A DNA stretch of 64,000 nt from Luteolibacter luteus (GCF_012913485.1 NZ_CP051774.1:496001-560000), one strand, 5' to 3'; positions 17,179 through 26,465 are shown, counted from the stretch's first letter. Notes: generated by a model from the letters alone, not told the origin. Numbers and translations: made by a program.

Positions 17179-18114
17179 CTACCTCGTCACTTGTGCCGGC
17201 GGTTTTGTTAGGCCATTCCGCCGCGCCACGGTCTCGCCCAGTGTCTTGATCGCGAGCATGTAGATCGGATCATCCTTGGGAAAGAGTTCCACCCACTTCG
17301 ATGCCGCTTCGGCATCCGTCCACGCCCACTTGCGCAAGACATTGAGCACCGCTTCCTCGTGGATCTGGCCGGCCGGGATCTCGCGGCTCACCAAGGCCGC
17401 CGCCCTCGCGGGATCTGTCTGCGCCTGCGCATTCGCCACTCTCGCGAAGAGGCTGTCGCGCTCCTCCCCCTCCGGAAAGGTCGCCAGCCACTCGGCGAGC
17501 GGTTGCAAGTCATCCGCACGCGACCACTGCTGCGAAAGACTCTCGACCATGATCTCGCGGCGGTCGGCATTGATGTTGGTCTCCCGCAGCACACGCACCG
17601 CCCTCTCCGGATTCGTCTTCGCCACCTCGAAGGAAACGTAGCTCACCATCGTGTCCCGCTCACGGGGATTGTCTGCAGGGTTCGGAAGATTCGCCGCCCA
17701 GTCCTGTGCCTTGTCCGGATCAAAGGAAGCCCAACTCTGAACCACCACCATCATCAGATCAGCCCGCCATTCCGGATTCTCCTGCGATGATGCAAATGCT
17801 GCCGCCGCTTCCGGATCGAGCTTTGCCAAGGCAGGCACCAGCTTCTGATAGACGCGGTTGATGCTCGCTGGATCCTTCGTAGCCAAGAGCGCCAGAATCT
17901 CCTCCTGCAAGCGCGCGAACTCCGCCGCCTTTTGCGCTGCTGTCCTACGGCTCGATTCAGTCTGATGCTTCGGAGCAAGTGAATGCTCCGCCACCTTGCC
18001 ATTTCCGGCTTGAGGCTCTCGACTCACTCCAAGCATCGCAACGAACAAGGCACCGCCGAAAAGAATGATGCACCCCACAACAAGACGGGGTTTTGTATTC
18101 GTCTTCATCGTCAT
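17179..18114 (-). CDS. exported helical-repeat protein of unknown function
   Basis: A 311-residue protein with an N-terminal signal anchor (RLVVGCIILFGGALFVAML). The rest is built of helical units resembling a degenerate motif of Trp, Asp-Pro, Ala and Trp-Ala: VQSWASFDPDKAQDWAANL, KTNPERAVRVL, QTDPARAAALV, LRKWAWTDAEAASKWVELF. Many Verrucomicrobiota encode families of such exported proteins; no function is known. Two in-frame starts two codons apart are possible. It is followed on the same strand by no gene, and its own upstream neighbour is the beta-helix gene 70 bases away, so the two may be co-transcribed. Confidence 0.7.
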   Translation of the reverse strand: MTMKTNTKPRLVVGCIILFGGALFVAMLGVSREPQAGNGKVAEHSLAPKHQTESSRRTAAQKAAEFARLQEEILALLATKDPASINRVYQKLVPALAKLDPEAAAAFASSQENPEWRADLMMVVVQSWASFDPDKAQDWAANLPNPADNPRERDTMVSYVSFEVAKTNPERAVRVLRETNINADRREIMVESLSQQWSRADDLQPLAEWLATFPEGEERDSLFARVANAQAQTDPARAAALVSREIPAGQIHEEAVLNVLRKWAWTDAEAASKWVELFPKDDPIYMLAIKTLGETVARRNGLTKPPAQVTR

Positions 18115-18183
18115 CTGATTTTCGAAAATGGCCCCGGCCTCCCGAATGGAAGCCAGGAAAGCCGGGGCCGGTTCAGGGCTCCA

Positions 18184-19929
18184 TCAATCCACACGCACCG
18201 ACGACACTACGTCGTTCGCGTTCGGAGTCAGCGTCGTGAAGTTCGGCGTGTCCGCCGTGCGAACCCACGATTGCCCGCTGAAGTTGTCATCGGAATACAT
18301 CGTGACCGTGCGCCCGCTCTGCACCCTCACGGAAGACGCCCAATCATTGACCAGGCCTCTCGCCGCCATCTGCACCAGCGTGTAGGTGCCCACCGGCAGC
18401 AACTGGCTGGCCGCACCGCCGTAGTTCGTATTCTGGTAGAAGGTCGCACCCGAGGGTCCGGTCACCCGGCAGGAGGACATCTGCTCGTTCGCATTCGGAG
18501 TCAGCGAGGCAAAGCTCGGGGTATCCGCAGTGCGGGTCCACGATTGACCGCTGAAGTTGTCGTCCGAATAGAACTGCACCGACCAGCCGGCAGGTACCCT
18601 GACCGACGATGCCCAATCGTTCGCCACACCGGCCGCAGCGAGCTGGCTGAGCGTGTAGTTCCCCGGTTGCAAGGCCGATCCCGCTGATCCCCCGTAGTTC
18701 GTATTCTGATAGAAGACGACACCGGTCCCGGTCTGCCAGCTGTTCCCGGTGGTGGTCACGTTCATCGCGCCACCGGCCTCATTGAGGAAAGCGGGCTGCC
18801 CGGCATTCAGATTCGAGACGGTGTTGTTCTTGATGTTCGCCGAACCCGAAGACCCGCTGACTACCCACACACCCCGCTTCGCAGGATGGCTGATCGTGTT
18901 GTTGTCCCCGAAGGTGATCGAGCAACTGCCGATCCGCACGCCATGCTGATAGGAGTCGATGATGTTGTTCCCGCTGAAGCTGCAGATCGCATCCTCATAG
19001 ACCCAGATCCCCGCGGTGTCATTGTGGCCGCCTACCCGGGTGAAGGTATTGTTGTTCACCTGGCCGTTCACGCACTGGAAGCCATCCGCGCTGAACTTGC
19101 CTACCTGGATGCCATTCTCACCGGTCGAAACCTGATCGGAGACCGAGTTTCCCTGCATCAGCGAATTGATTCCGCCCGCGATGCGCAGGCCGTTCGCGCC
19201 GAAGGAATTCGTCTGGGTGTTGTTCAGCACCTTCGGATCCTGCATGTTCTGCCGACCGAGTGAGATCCCTTGCGAATTGATCGCGATCCCGTCGTCTCCG
19301 GATCCGTTGATGTTGCAATCTTCGACGGTGAGGTAGGCACCGAGTTTATTGGGGCCGTCACCGTTGTTGATGTTCAGGCCATCAGCCCAAGTGTCTACGG
19401 TCTGGCAATTCCGGATCGTGCCGTTCGACCCGCTGGCCCACATGCCGGCCTGGGCCTTTTCAAAGCGGACCCGCTCTACCAGCCAGCCCACGCCTTGGGT
19501 ATTGATACCGGTGGCGGATTGCGCACGGTTCGGGGCATTTCCCTTGAGTCCGATGTCACGGACCGTGCAGCGCGTGATGTCCAGGTAGTTCGCGCCATCG
19601 CTGGGATTCACGTTCACATCCCGGAAAAGGGTGCTGCTATTCATCCCTGCTCCGGTGATGGTGATGTCCGTGGCGGACAAAGTAGTACCGACATAGTAGG
19701 TCCCCGCCGGGATCCACACTCCCCTGCCCTGCGTTCGCGCGGCATTGAAGCAATTCTGGATTGCGGTGACGTCGTCGGTCGTATCATTCCCGGTCGCACC
19801 GTAGGTGGCGATCGAGAGCGTGTTCGCTGGTTGCGATTGGGCCATCGCGGCTCCCGCGCCTGCCGCCAGGAAAGCGGCACTCAGAAACATGTGGGCACGA
19901 TTCTTCCTTTGATAGGTGGTTTTTTTCAT
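18184..19929 (-). CDS. secreted right-handed beta-helix protein with two beta/gamma-crystallin-type repeats
   Basis: A 581-residue exported protein. The signal peptide ends AGAGAAMAQ at about residue 30. A pectate-lyase-3-like start (LSIATYGATGNDTTDDVTAI) leads into a parallel beta-helix with Asn ladders (NNNTFTRVG, SGNNIIDS, IKNNTVSN), as in polysaccharide lyases and glycanases. From about residue 405 come two copies of an 85-residue beta/gamma-crystallin-type unit (FYQNTNYGG ... NDWASSVRV ... SDDNFSGQSW). The helix may bind or cleave a polysaccharide, while the repeats may bind calcium; neither is proven. An upstream run of basic residues (MKKTTYQRKNR) supports this start. Confidence 0.8.
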   Translation of the reverse strand: MKKTTYQRKNRAHMFLSAAFLAAGAGAAMAQSQPANTLSIATYGATGNDTTDDVTAIQNCFNAARTQGRGVWIPAGTYYVGTTLSATDITITGAGMNSSTLFRDVNVNPSDGANYLDITRCTVRDIGLKGNAPNRAQSATGINTQGVGWLVERVRFEKAQAGMWASGSNGTIRNCQTVDTWADGLNINNGDGPNKLGAYLTVEDCNINGSGDDGIAINSQGISLGRQNMQDPKVLNNTQTNSFGANGLRIAGGINSLMQGNSVSDQVSTGENGIQVGKFSADGFQCVNGQVNNNTFTRVGGHNDTAGIWVYEDAICSFSGNNIIDSYQHGVRIGSCSITFGDNNTISHPAKRGVWVVSGSSGSANIKNNTVSNLNAGQPAFLNEAGGAMNVTTTGNSWQTGTGVVFYQNTNYGGSAGSALQPGNYTLSQLAAAGVANDWASSVRVPAGWSVQFYSDDNFSGQSWTRTADTPSFASLTPNANEQMSSCRVTGPSGATFYQNTNYGGAASQLLPVGTYTLVQMAARGLVNDWASSVRVQSGRTVTMYSDDNFSGQSWVRTADTPNFTTLTPNANDVVSSVRVD

Positions 19930-20246
19930 TGGGCGTTGTCGAGTTAGCCATTCCCGATCTCCGCCCAGGTAGAGATGCAGGAATAGAATCCGACCACTAA
20001 CTCCCCTCTACCCGTCGGGTCAAATATTTTGGCCATCATACCAAGCCGAAGGACAAATCCTAACAGGTCACACAATCCGGAAACCCGCTTGCCCATTGGG
20101 TTTCCAAGCACTTCAGGTAACTGTGACATGTACATCTCCAAGACCTTACGAATCTTGCACAATCCACCTTCACATGACTTCCAAGCCAACTTTATCCATG
20201 GATTGCGGTTGCCCTCTTCGCGAACTGAAGACAGCGTGATCCTGAC
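19930..20246. other. divergent intergenic region
   Basis: A 317-base gap between divergently transcribed genes (the beta-helix gene and the desaturase-like gene). It is visibly richer in A/T than the genes and must hold both promoters. I see no confident -35/-10 pair, hairpin or small gene in it. Confidence 0.5.
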
Positions 20247-20981
20247 ATGCTCGAAGCACTGCGCACGGCCACGGCACTCCAAACCGCGGGTTTCTTCCTC
20301 GTCGCGAATCTGGCGATCTTTGGAGGTTCCATCGTGCTCTGCTGGGCCTTGGGCGTGATGTTCAAGGGCAAGCGAATCTTCGATCGGTGGGAACCCGTTC
20401 GTTCGGTCGAATTGGCCGCAGCCTTCTCTGCGGTGATTCTGAACGCCGCGGTCTCGGTCGGCGGCTGGTGTTTATGGACGCGCGGCTGGATCGAGCTCCG
20501 CGACGGAGGCATTCTCCGCTCTGTCATCGACTGCCTGCTCATGGTGTTCGCCATGGATCTCGGCATGTACGTATTCCATCGGGCCGCACATCACCCGGTG
20601 ATGTTCCGCGTGATTCACCGCTTCCACCACCGCCATGAAGCGACGAATCCCATCAGTCTCTTCGTCTTGCATCCTCTCGAAGTGATCGGCTTCGGCGGCC
20701 TGATGATTCTTTTCCTCACCCTCTATCCCATGAGCCTTGCAGGACTCATCGGTTACCTCACGCTCAATGTCCTCTTCGGCACCTTGGGACACGCCGGAGT
20801 CGAACCCTTCCCCGCCTTCCTCAGCCGCTTGCCGGTGCTCAGACTCATTGGCAGCTCGACCTTCCACGCCGAACACCACGAGCATCCGCGCTACAACTTC
20901 GGCTTCTACACCCTCTTCTGGGACAAGCTCTTCGGAACCTTGGATCCGGACTATGAGCGGCGCTTCCGGCAGGGATCTTGA
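20247..20981 (+). CDS. sterol desaturase / fatty acid hydroxylase superfamily protein
   Basis: An integral membrane di-iron oxygenase of 244 residues. The eight-histidine pattern is complete: HRAAHH, HRFHHRH and HAEHHEH, with a further His in GTLGHAG. Four or more hydrophobic segments surround these motifs. The last lines YNFGFYTLFWDKLFGTLDP are the family C-terminus. Members hydroxylate or desaturate sterols, carotenoids or fatty acids; the substrate cannot be told here. It is probably transcribed alone, though a GNAT gene follows on the same strand after 76 bases. Confidence 0.88.
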   Translation: MLEALRTATALQTAGFFLVANLAIFGGSIVLCWALGVMFKGKRIFDRWEPVRSVELAAAFSAVILNAAVSVGGWCLWTRGWIELRDGGILRSVIDCLLMVFAMDLGMYVFHRAAHHPVMFRVIHRFHHRHEATNPISLFVLHPLEVIGFGGLMILFLTLYPMSLAGLIGYLTLNVLFGTLGHAGVEPFPAFLSRLPVLRLIGSSTFHAEHHEHPRYNFGFYTLFWDKLFGTLDPDYERRFRQGS

Positions 20982-21057
20982 GCTAACAGTTCGTCCTGGC
21001 CAACACTTGGCACCGACGGGCCTCGCGCTTGACAGCCCTCAGATCGTAGAAACTGAA

Positions 21058-21525
21058 ATGACTAAGAATCCGCCAGAATCGCCCGACGGGATTACAGCCC
21101 CAATCATCTTCGTCGAAGATCATTGCACGGACGAAGACCGTGACGTGATCCTGCGCGGCCTCGTCGACTACAACGAGAGCCAAGCCCCCGCCTCCAAGTC
21201 TCGCGACATCGCCGTTCTGGCTCGGCACGAGGGAAAGGTGGTCGCCGGCCTCACCGGACATACCTACTGGAACTGGCTCTTCGTAAAATGGCTCTGGGTC
21301 GCGGAAGACTTCCGGAAACAAGGGCTCGGCCAGAAGTTGATCGCAGCCGCCCATCAGGAAGCCCGCGCACGCGGCTGCCAGCATGCCCACCTTGATACCT
21401 TCGACTTCCAAGCGCTTCCATTCTACGAGTCGCTCGGCTATGTCGTCTTCGGAAAACTCGAAGACTGCCCACCCGGACACACCCGCTTCTTTCTGCAGAA
21501 ACGGGATTTCGACCGCGAAGCATAA
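21058..21525 (+). CDS. GNAT family N-acetyltransferase
   Basis: A 155-residue acetyl-CoA-dependent acetyltransferase. The acetyl-CoA pyrophosphate loop appears in VAEDFRKQGLGQKLI (R-x-x-G-x-G/A). Upstream is VVAGLTGHTYWNWLFVKWLWV, the usual beta strand, and downstream HLDTFDFQALPFYESLGYVVFG, the conserved Gly-Tyr turn of the fold. The ATG at 21058 is used; longer forms in this frame extend into the previous gene with no homology. The acceptor substrate is unknown. Confidence 0.88.
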   Translation: MTKNPPESPDGITAPIIFVEDHCTDEDRDVILRGLVDYNESQAPASKSRDIAVLARHEGKVVAGLTGHTYWNWLFVKWLWVAEDFRKQGLGQKLIAAAHQEARARGCQHAHLDTFDFQALPFYESLGYVVFGKLEDCPPGHTRFFLQKRDFDREA

Positions 21526-21576
21526 GGCGACCTTCACAAGCGCGGCACGTTCGAACCGATTGTCGACACTCTTCCC

Positions 21577-22053
21577 ATGGCCTATCTTCGCGACGGAGAT
21601 CATTGCTGCAATCTCCCCCACTCCACCGGCATCCCGCTCACCGCGATCGGGTGGCTGGACCCTGACCACGACTATCCCCGGGGAAAGGTGAGCGAGGGGT
21701 TCTTTCGCCAACTCTGCATGCATTTGGGAAAGCCCTGGCAAGCGCCCTTCGCATGGGCGGGCTTTCACCACTGCGAACTCTGTCAGTTCTCGACCTCCCA
21801 AAGTCACTTCGGAGGCTACTCCTTCCAATCGACCTCAAGTTCAGAGATCTTCGTCCCAAATGGTAGAGAGATCTTTGTCTCACCGAAGAACATCGCCCAC
21901 TACATCGATGCTCACGGCTATCTGCCGCCTGACAGCTTTATCGATGCTCTTGGAGCCTGTCCGACTCAGGGCTCCAATGCCTATCTCAAGCTTCTCCTCG
22001 ACTCCGGCGGTCGGGAATGGCTCAAGCGATTAGAGGCACCAGAACCCTCTTGA
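21577..22053 (+). CDS. conserved hypothetical protein, soluble
   Basis: A 158-residue protein without signal peptide or membrane segment. It contains a distinctive N-terminal block GWLDPDHDYPRG and a Cys/His/aromatic middle, FAWAGFHHCELCQF, in which CELC with nearby HH could bind a metal. The C-terminal half has NIAHYIDAHGYLPPDSFIDAL. I believe this combination recurs in uncharacterised bacterial proteins but cannot name a function. Codon use matches its neighbours. Confidence 0.65.
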   Translation: MAYLRDGDHCCNLPHSTGIPLTAIGWLDPDHDYPRGKVSEGFFRQLCMHLGKPWQAPFAWAGFHHCELCQFSTSQSHFGGYSFQSTSSSEIFVPNGREIFVSPKNIAHYIDAHGYLPPDSFIDALGACPTQGSNAYLKLLLDSGGREWLKRLEAPEPS

Positions 22054-22124
22054 GCAGACAAGTTTTAGCCCCGGGCCAACGCTCAGTATCCCACCTCGGA
22101 CATCTAGCACCCCGCCGCCAACCC

Positions 22125-22586
22125 ATGAACGTCGCAACCTCCACGATCATTCAAAGCACAGCAGAGCGCCTGTGGCCGCTGCTCACGAGTTCGCAGATGA
22201 CGGCATCCGGGCGCTTCTGCCTTGGCGTTCCCCGCCCCGTCGCTTGCGAACTCCCAAGCGCAGTGGGCGAAGTCGGAGCGGAACGTCGTTGCATCTCGGA
22301 TCGCGGCACGGTGATCCAGACGATCACCCACTGGAATCCGCCGACCCGCCTGAAATTCCGCATGCGCTCCACCGACCACCAGTGGGGACGCTGCGTCGAA
22401 TCCATCGAAGAGGACTTTCACATCGAGGAAATCCCCAAAGGCGTGCGGATCACTCGAGTCACCCGTATCAAGGCGAAGGGCTTCCTGAGCCGGGTGAAGG
22501 AAGCCTTGTTCTGCATCGGCCTCAAACGGGTGCATTTCTATGTCTTCAAAAACTGGCGCAACCAACCCGCGACCGCTTCCTTCTAG
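22125..22586 (+). CDS. SRPBCC/START-like domain protein
   Basis: A 153-residue soluble protein that resembles the SRPBCC (Bet v1-like) fold: an N-terminal beta strand and helix (NVATSTIIQSTAERLWPLL), then strands with VGEVGAERRCI, VIQTITHWNPPTRLKFRM and GVRITRVTRIKAKG, and a last helix. Such proteins bind hydrophobic ligands or act as stress-response cyclases; no specific ligand is evident. The ATG at 22125 is used because residues before it have no homology. It follows the previous gene by 71 bases. Confidence 0.65.
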   Translation: MNVATSTIIQSTAERLWPLLTSSQMTASGRFCLGVPRPVACELPSAVGEVGAERRCISDRGTVIQTITHWNPPTRLKFRMRSTDHQWGRCVESIEEDFHIEEIPKGVRITRVTRIKAKGFLSRVKEALFCIGLKRVHFYVFKNWRNQPATASF

Positions 22587-22737
22587 CAAAGCCGGGTAAG
22601 GCTCCCGGCAAGCTAGTCCCAAGTCTCGGTAGGACGATCCGAAATTCACGCGGGGACCACTGGCAGCGCTTCCAAAAGACCGGCTACTCCGGTGAATCTC
22701 GGGCAAAGCGCTCATGCGTCGCTCACGGGAACCAAGC

Positions 22738-22774
22738 GCCTGTTATTTTTCCTGTTAAAACAGGGATAACAGGC
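22738..22774. repeat. nested hairpin related to the CCTGTTAAA repeat
   Basis: The 382-base gap before the deacetylase gene contains a nested palindrome: a perfect outer 9-bp stem GCCTGTTAT / ATAACAGGC and a perfect inner 6-bp stem CCTGTT / AACAGG. The sequence CCTGTTAAAA links it to the hairpins at 15102-15128 and 38068-38094. CACTGGCAG also occurs upstream (22658-22666), but the rest of the longer element is not recognisable. Nothing else convincing lies in this gap. Confidence 0.6.
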
Positions 22775-22968
22775 TCGGCACTCCGTCGGATTTTCGAGGC
22801 TGCGGCCGGGAGATTGGGGCCGGGGACCAGAGAACTTCCGGAAATCCCACCGCCTCATTCATTTGCTTCCATTTCTCCCCCTATGCCAGCCCGCCCGATC
22901 CCGTTCACCCACACTTCGCGCTTCGCACCCGGCTCCCTGCGGCTACACTTCCGGCCATCCGAACCCGA

Positions 22969-24222
22969 ATGAAGCTCGCTCTCCTGCTTGCCTTGCTCCT
23001 GCCGCTGACCGCGTCCGCGCAGGTAACCCCGCCTGCGCCAGCTCCCACACCTGCCCCGAAGCCCGCAACACCAACTCCGGCAACTGCCCCGGAGGGAACC
23101 GCGGTGCCTGAAACGGCCCCGATCCCCGCTCCTGCACCAGCCGAGCCCGCGGCCCCGGTCATCCCGGACGATGGCGTGCGCGTGGCCGTGCTCGGCTACC
23201 ACGACTTCTCGGAGACCGCCACGGAGACCGAAATGATTATCCGGACCTCGAAGTTCCGGAAGCAGATGGAGGCGATCAAGAATGCCGGGCTTCCCGTGAT
23301 CCGGATGGAGGACTTCCAAGCTTGGAAACGCGGGGAAAAGGAAATTCAGGACAAGAGCATCGTCATCACCATCGATGACGGCTGGAAGGCGGTTTACACG
23401 GACGCCTACCCGATCCTGAAGGAGTTCGGCTATCCTTTCACCCTCTTCCTCTACAAGAACTACATCGACGGCGGCGGGAAGGCCCTGACCTCCGCCATGG
23501 TCGAAGAGATGCAGAAGAACGGAGCCAGCATCGGCAGCCACTCCGTCAGCCACTCCTATCCGGGCAGCTATCGCCGGAAGGGTGCCGCCGCGTATGAGAA
23601 GTTCCTGCGCAAGGAATTCGGCGAGTCGAAGACCTTCCTCGATGAGAAATTCAAGGCCCGGGTCACGACCTACGCCTACCCGGGTGGCATCCACACCGCC
23701 GAGATGGACCCCATCTCCAAGGAACTGGGCTACGAGCACCTTTTCACCGTGCTGCCGGGCAAAATCCGCCGCTCGAACGACGACCACACGCTGCCCCGCT
23801 ACATCATCCTCGGCACCCACGACCGGATTTTCGAGCTGGCTACCGGCTTCAATGACGTCGCGGGCGGCAGCACTGCCACCGCGGGCAGCACGGCGATCGC
23901 CCCGCAGACCACCCCGCACCCTGTCAATCCCGAACCGGGCAGCATGATCGATAGCCGCCTGCCGCTGATCAGCGCGGACCTTTCCGCCGTAGCAGATATC
24001 AATCCCGCCACCCTCTCCATGAAAGTCGGCGGATTCGGCGAGGTTCCTGCGGTTTACGACTCGAATGCGAAGTCCTACTCGTGGCAAGTCAACCGCCGCC
24101 TCCGCTCCCCGGTTTGTCAGGTCGCGGTGTCATGGCTGGACAGCAAGGGCAAACCACCCGAAGTTCCGCTGCGCTGGTCCTTCCGCATCGACCCGGAAGC
24201 CGCCTACTTGCCTGAGGAATAA
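22969..24222 (+). CDS. secreted polysaccharide deacetylase family protein
   Basis: A 417-residue exported protein. A signal peptide (MKLALLLALLLPLTASAQ) is followed by a 40-residue Ala/Pro/Thr linker and then a NodB-type domain at about 60-290. Motif 1 is TIDDGW (a variant of TFDDG), motif 2 is the metal pair in GSHSVSH, and motif 3 is YAYPGG. Deacetylation of a peptidoglycan or exopolysaccharide amino sugar is likely. The C-terminal 110 residues form a separate beta domain (SRLPLISADLSAVADINPATLSMKV) of the type that docks on carbohydrates or adjoining enzymes. ffh follows after 49 bases but is probably unrelated. Confidence 0.85.
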   Translation: MKLALLLALLLPLTASAQVTPPAPAPTPAPKPATPTPATAPEGTAVPETAPIPAPAPAEPAAPVIPDDGVRVAVLGYHDFSETATETEMIIRTSKFRKQMEAIKNAGLPVIRMEDFQAWKRGEKEIQDKSIVITIDDGWKAVYTDAYPILKEFGYPFTLFLYKNYIDGGGKALTSAMVEEMQKNGASIGSHSVSHSYPGSYRRKGAAAYEKFLRKEFGESKTFLDEKFKARVTTYAYPGGIHTAEMDPISKELGYEHLFTVLPGKIRRSNDDHTLPRYIILGTHDRIFELATGFNDVAGGSTATAGSTAIAPQTTPHPVNPEPGSMIDSRLPLISADLSAVADINPATLSMKVGGFGEVPAVYDSNAKSYSWQVNRRLRSPVCQVAVSWLDSKGKPPEVPLRWSFRIDPEAAYLPEE

Positions 24223-24271
24223 GCGGTTTCTTCCTTGTTTCCTCTCTCATCGATCTTTTCCCTTTTCTCAC

Positions 24272-25726
24272 ATGTTCTCGAATCTCGCCGACTCCCTCGA
24301 CAAGACCTTCCGCAATCTCCGCGGGGTCGGGAAAATCTCCGAGTCCAATATCACCGACGCCCTGCGCGACATCCGCCTGGCCCTCCTTGAGGCCGATGTG
24401 GAATTCAGCGTGGCGAAGGAATTCGTGGCTCACGTGAAGGAGAAGGCCATGGGCGTGGACGTGCTGAAGTCCATCAAGCCCGGTGAGCAGATCGTTAAGA
24501 TCTTCCACGACGAAATGGCCGAGTTGCTCGGCGGCGATCAAGTGCCGCTTGATCTCTCGGATCCGGGCTATGTCCTCATCTGCGGCCTGAACGGCGCGGG
24601 AAAGACGACCACCGCGGGCAAGCTGGCCCTGCGCCTGAAGCGCGAAGGCCGCAAGCCCCTCCTCGTCGCCTGTGACCTTTACCGTCCCGCCGCCATCGAT
24701 CAGCTCGCCGTGCTGGCGAAACAGGTGGATGTCCCCGTCTACACGCCCGAAGCTTCCGAGACCGATGTGGTGAAGGTGGCCAAGGACGCTCTCGAGTGGG
24801 CGAAGACGCAGAATCACAACGTCATCATCTTTGATACCGCCGGCCGCCAGGAGGTCGATGAGCGCCTGATCGAAGAGCTCAAGCGCCTGCATGCCTTCCT
24901 CCAGCCGAAGGAGACCCTGCTCGTGGCCGACTCCGCCACCGGTCAGCAAGCCGTTTCCGTGGCGCGCCACTTCGATGAAGCGGTGGGCATCACCGGCATC
25001 ATCCTTACCAAGCTCGATGGCGATGCCCGTGGTGGCGCCGCGCTCTCGATGCGTGCCGTCACCGGCAAGCCGATCAAGTTCGCCGGTGAAGGCGAAAAGC
25101 TCGACCAGCTTTTCGAATTCCACCCGAACCGCATGGCCGACCGTATCCTCGGGATGGGCGACATCGTCGGAATGGTGGAACAAGTCGCTTCCAAGATCGA
25201 CGAGAAGGACGCAATGAAGTCGATCCAGCGCCTCGCGGAGGGCAAGTTCGACTTCTATGACTTCCTCGATCAGATGAAGATGCTCCAGAAGCTGGGCGAC
25301 ATGAAGGGCCTGCTCGGCCTTCTTCCCGGCTTCAACAAGATCAAGAAGCAGATCCCGGATGCCGCCTTCGACCCGAAGCGAATGAAGCGCACCGAAGCGA
25401 TCGTGCTGTCCATGACGCCCGATGAGCGCCGCCGTCCGGAAATCATCAAGAACTCCCGCCGCGAACGCATCGCGAAAGGCTCCGGCGTGAAGCTCGTGGA
25501 AGTGAACCAGCTGCTCAAGCAGTTCGGCGAGATGCGCAAGATGATGCGCTCCCCGAACAAGATGAAGAACATGATGAAGCAGATGGGCGGCATGCCGGAC
25601 ATGGGCAAGATGCCGAACTTCGGCAAGATGCCCGGCGGACTGGGCAGCCTCGGCGGTGGCGGTGCCGGAGATCTCGGCAACATCGACGAGCTGATGAAAA
25701 AGATGAAGGGTAAGTTCCCCTTCTGA
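24272..25726 (+). CDS. ffh: signal recognition particle protein Ffh
   Basis: GTPase subunit of the signal recognition particle, which targets membrane proteins to SecYEG with 4.5S RNA and FtsY. The N domain starts MFSNLADSLDKTFRNL; the G domain has P-loop GLNGAGKTTTAGKL, DTAGRQ and TKLDGDARGG; the M domain is methionine-rich (MRKMMRSPNKMKNMMKQMGG), ending in a Gly-Met tail. The ATG at 24272 is chosen: the frame is open to 24065 but that part overlaps the previous gene. The length of 484 residues is standard. Confidence 0.97.
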   Translation: MFSNLADSLDKTFRNLRGVGKISESNITDALRDIRLALLEADVEFSVAKEFVAHVKEKAMGVDVLKSIKPGEQIVKIFHDEMAELLGGDQVPLDLSDPGYVLICGLNGAGKTTTAGKLALRLKREGRKPLLVACDLYRPAAIDQLAVLAKQVDVPVYTPEASETDVVKVAKDALEWAKTQNHNVIIFDTAGRQEVDERLIEELKRLHAFLQPKETLLVADSATGQQAVSVARHFDEAVGITGIILTKLDGDARGGAALSMRAVTGKPIKFAGEGEKLDQLFEFHPNRMADRILGMGDIVGMVEQVASKIDEKDAMKSIQRLAEGKFDFYDFLDQMKMLQKLGDMKGLLGLLPGFNKIKKQIPDAAFDPKRMKRTEAIVLSMTPDERRRPEIIKNSRRERIAKGSGVKLVEVNQLLKQFGEMRKMMRSPNKMKNMMKQMGGMPDMGKMPNFGKMPGGLGSLGGGGAGDLGNIDELMKKMKGKFPF

Positions 25727-25769
25727 TTGCACCTGAAGATTTGCCATCTTCGCTAAATAACCTCGGCAC

Positions 25770-26462
25770 ATGAGCATGGCTCCCCCTCCCTTTCCTGTCG
25801 CACCGCCGAAGAAAGGTCTCCCACCCTTTGCGTGGGTGGGAATCGGCTGCGGCGGCGTGATCGTCTTGATCCTCCTCATCGCGGGGATCGTCGGCCTGAC
25901 TGTTGGAAAATCGGTGCTCTCAAAATTCAAACAGCACCCCGCCCTTCCGATGGTCGAGGAAGTGCTTCAGACACATCCGGAAATCGGGCGCTTGGCCGAA
26001 AATCAGGAAGCCGGGACCGTCATACTCGCCCCGACTGGTTCACCCGATCAGGTCAAGACTACCTACGATGAAATCGTACGTGGAAAAGTAGTCATGCCTG
26101 ATCCTTCGGGAACACCGGTTCCTTTGTTCCAAGGCGACCTCACCAAAGTTCCCGCCTGGGTGCCACGCTACCCCGGAGCGAGCGGTATCACCTCCCTGGT
26201 TCATGAGGACCTGCCTGACAAGATCCACGGCATCATGGTGATGGAGACCGCCGACGCCATGGACGACGTCGAGAAATTCGCCGATGCCGAGGCCGCCAAG
26301 CTCTTCTCCTCCTCATCGACCTCGCGCAGTAATTACGATCTCAATGGAGTGAGACGGGCCCGCTTCAGCTACGCCGGTGGCAAGAAGGAGCTCACGTTCC
26401 TGGCTTACGGGAAGAGCGGATCCCCTCTCACCGTGATGGTCGTCTACACCGAGAGTAAGTAA
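25770..26462 (+). CDS. single-pass membrane protein, hypothetical
   Basis: A 230-residue protein with a Pro-rich N-terminus, one transmembrane segment (WVGIGCGGVIVLILLIAGIVGL at about 24-46, preceded by KK), and a soluble domain. The middle repeats the shape of a short alpha/beta unit (VPAWVPRYPGASGITS) and the end has RARFSYAGGKKELTFLAYG. I do not recognise the family. It lies between ffh and the convergent SLC13 permease gene, whose stop lies four bases away. Confidence 0.6.
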   Translation: MSMAPPPFPVAPPKKGLPPFAWVGIGCGGVIVLILLIAGIVGLTVGKSVLSKFKQHPALPMVEEVLQTHPEIGRLAENQEAGTVILAPTGSPDQVKTTYDEIVRGKVVMPDPSGTPVPLFQGDLTKVPAWVPRYPGASGITSLVHEDLPDKIHGIMVMETADAMDDVEKFADAEAAKLFSSSSTSRSNYDLNGVRRARFSYAGGKKELTFLAYGKSGSPLTVMVVYTESK

Positions 26463-26465
26463 GGC

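Noticed and set aside
22172-22972. A 266-codon plus-strand frame over the SRPBCC gene and the following gap
   Set aside because: Different frame from the recognisable SRPBCC protein; it crosses the palindrome and has no homology-like pattern.
24089-25930. Minus-strand frame of 613 codons opposite ffh
   Set aside because: Fully antisense to Ffh, with His/Leu-rich shadow composition.
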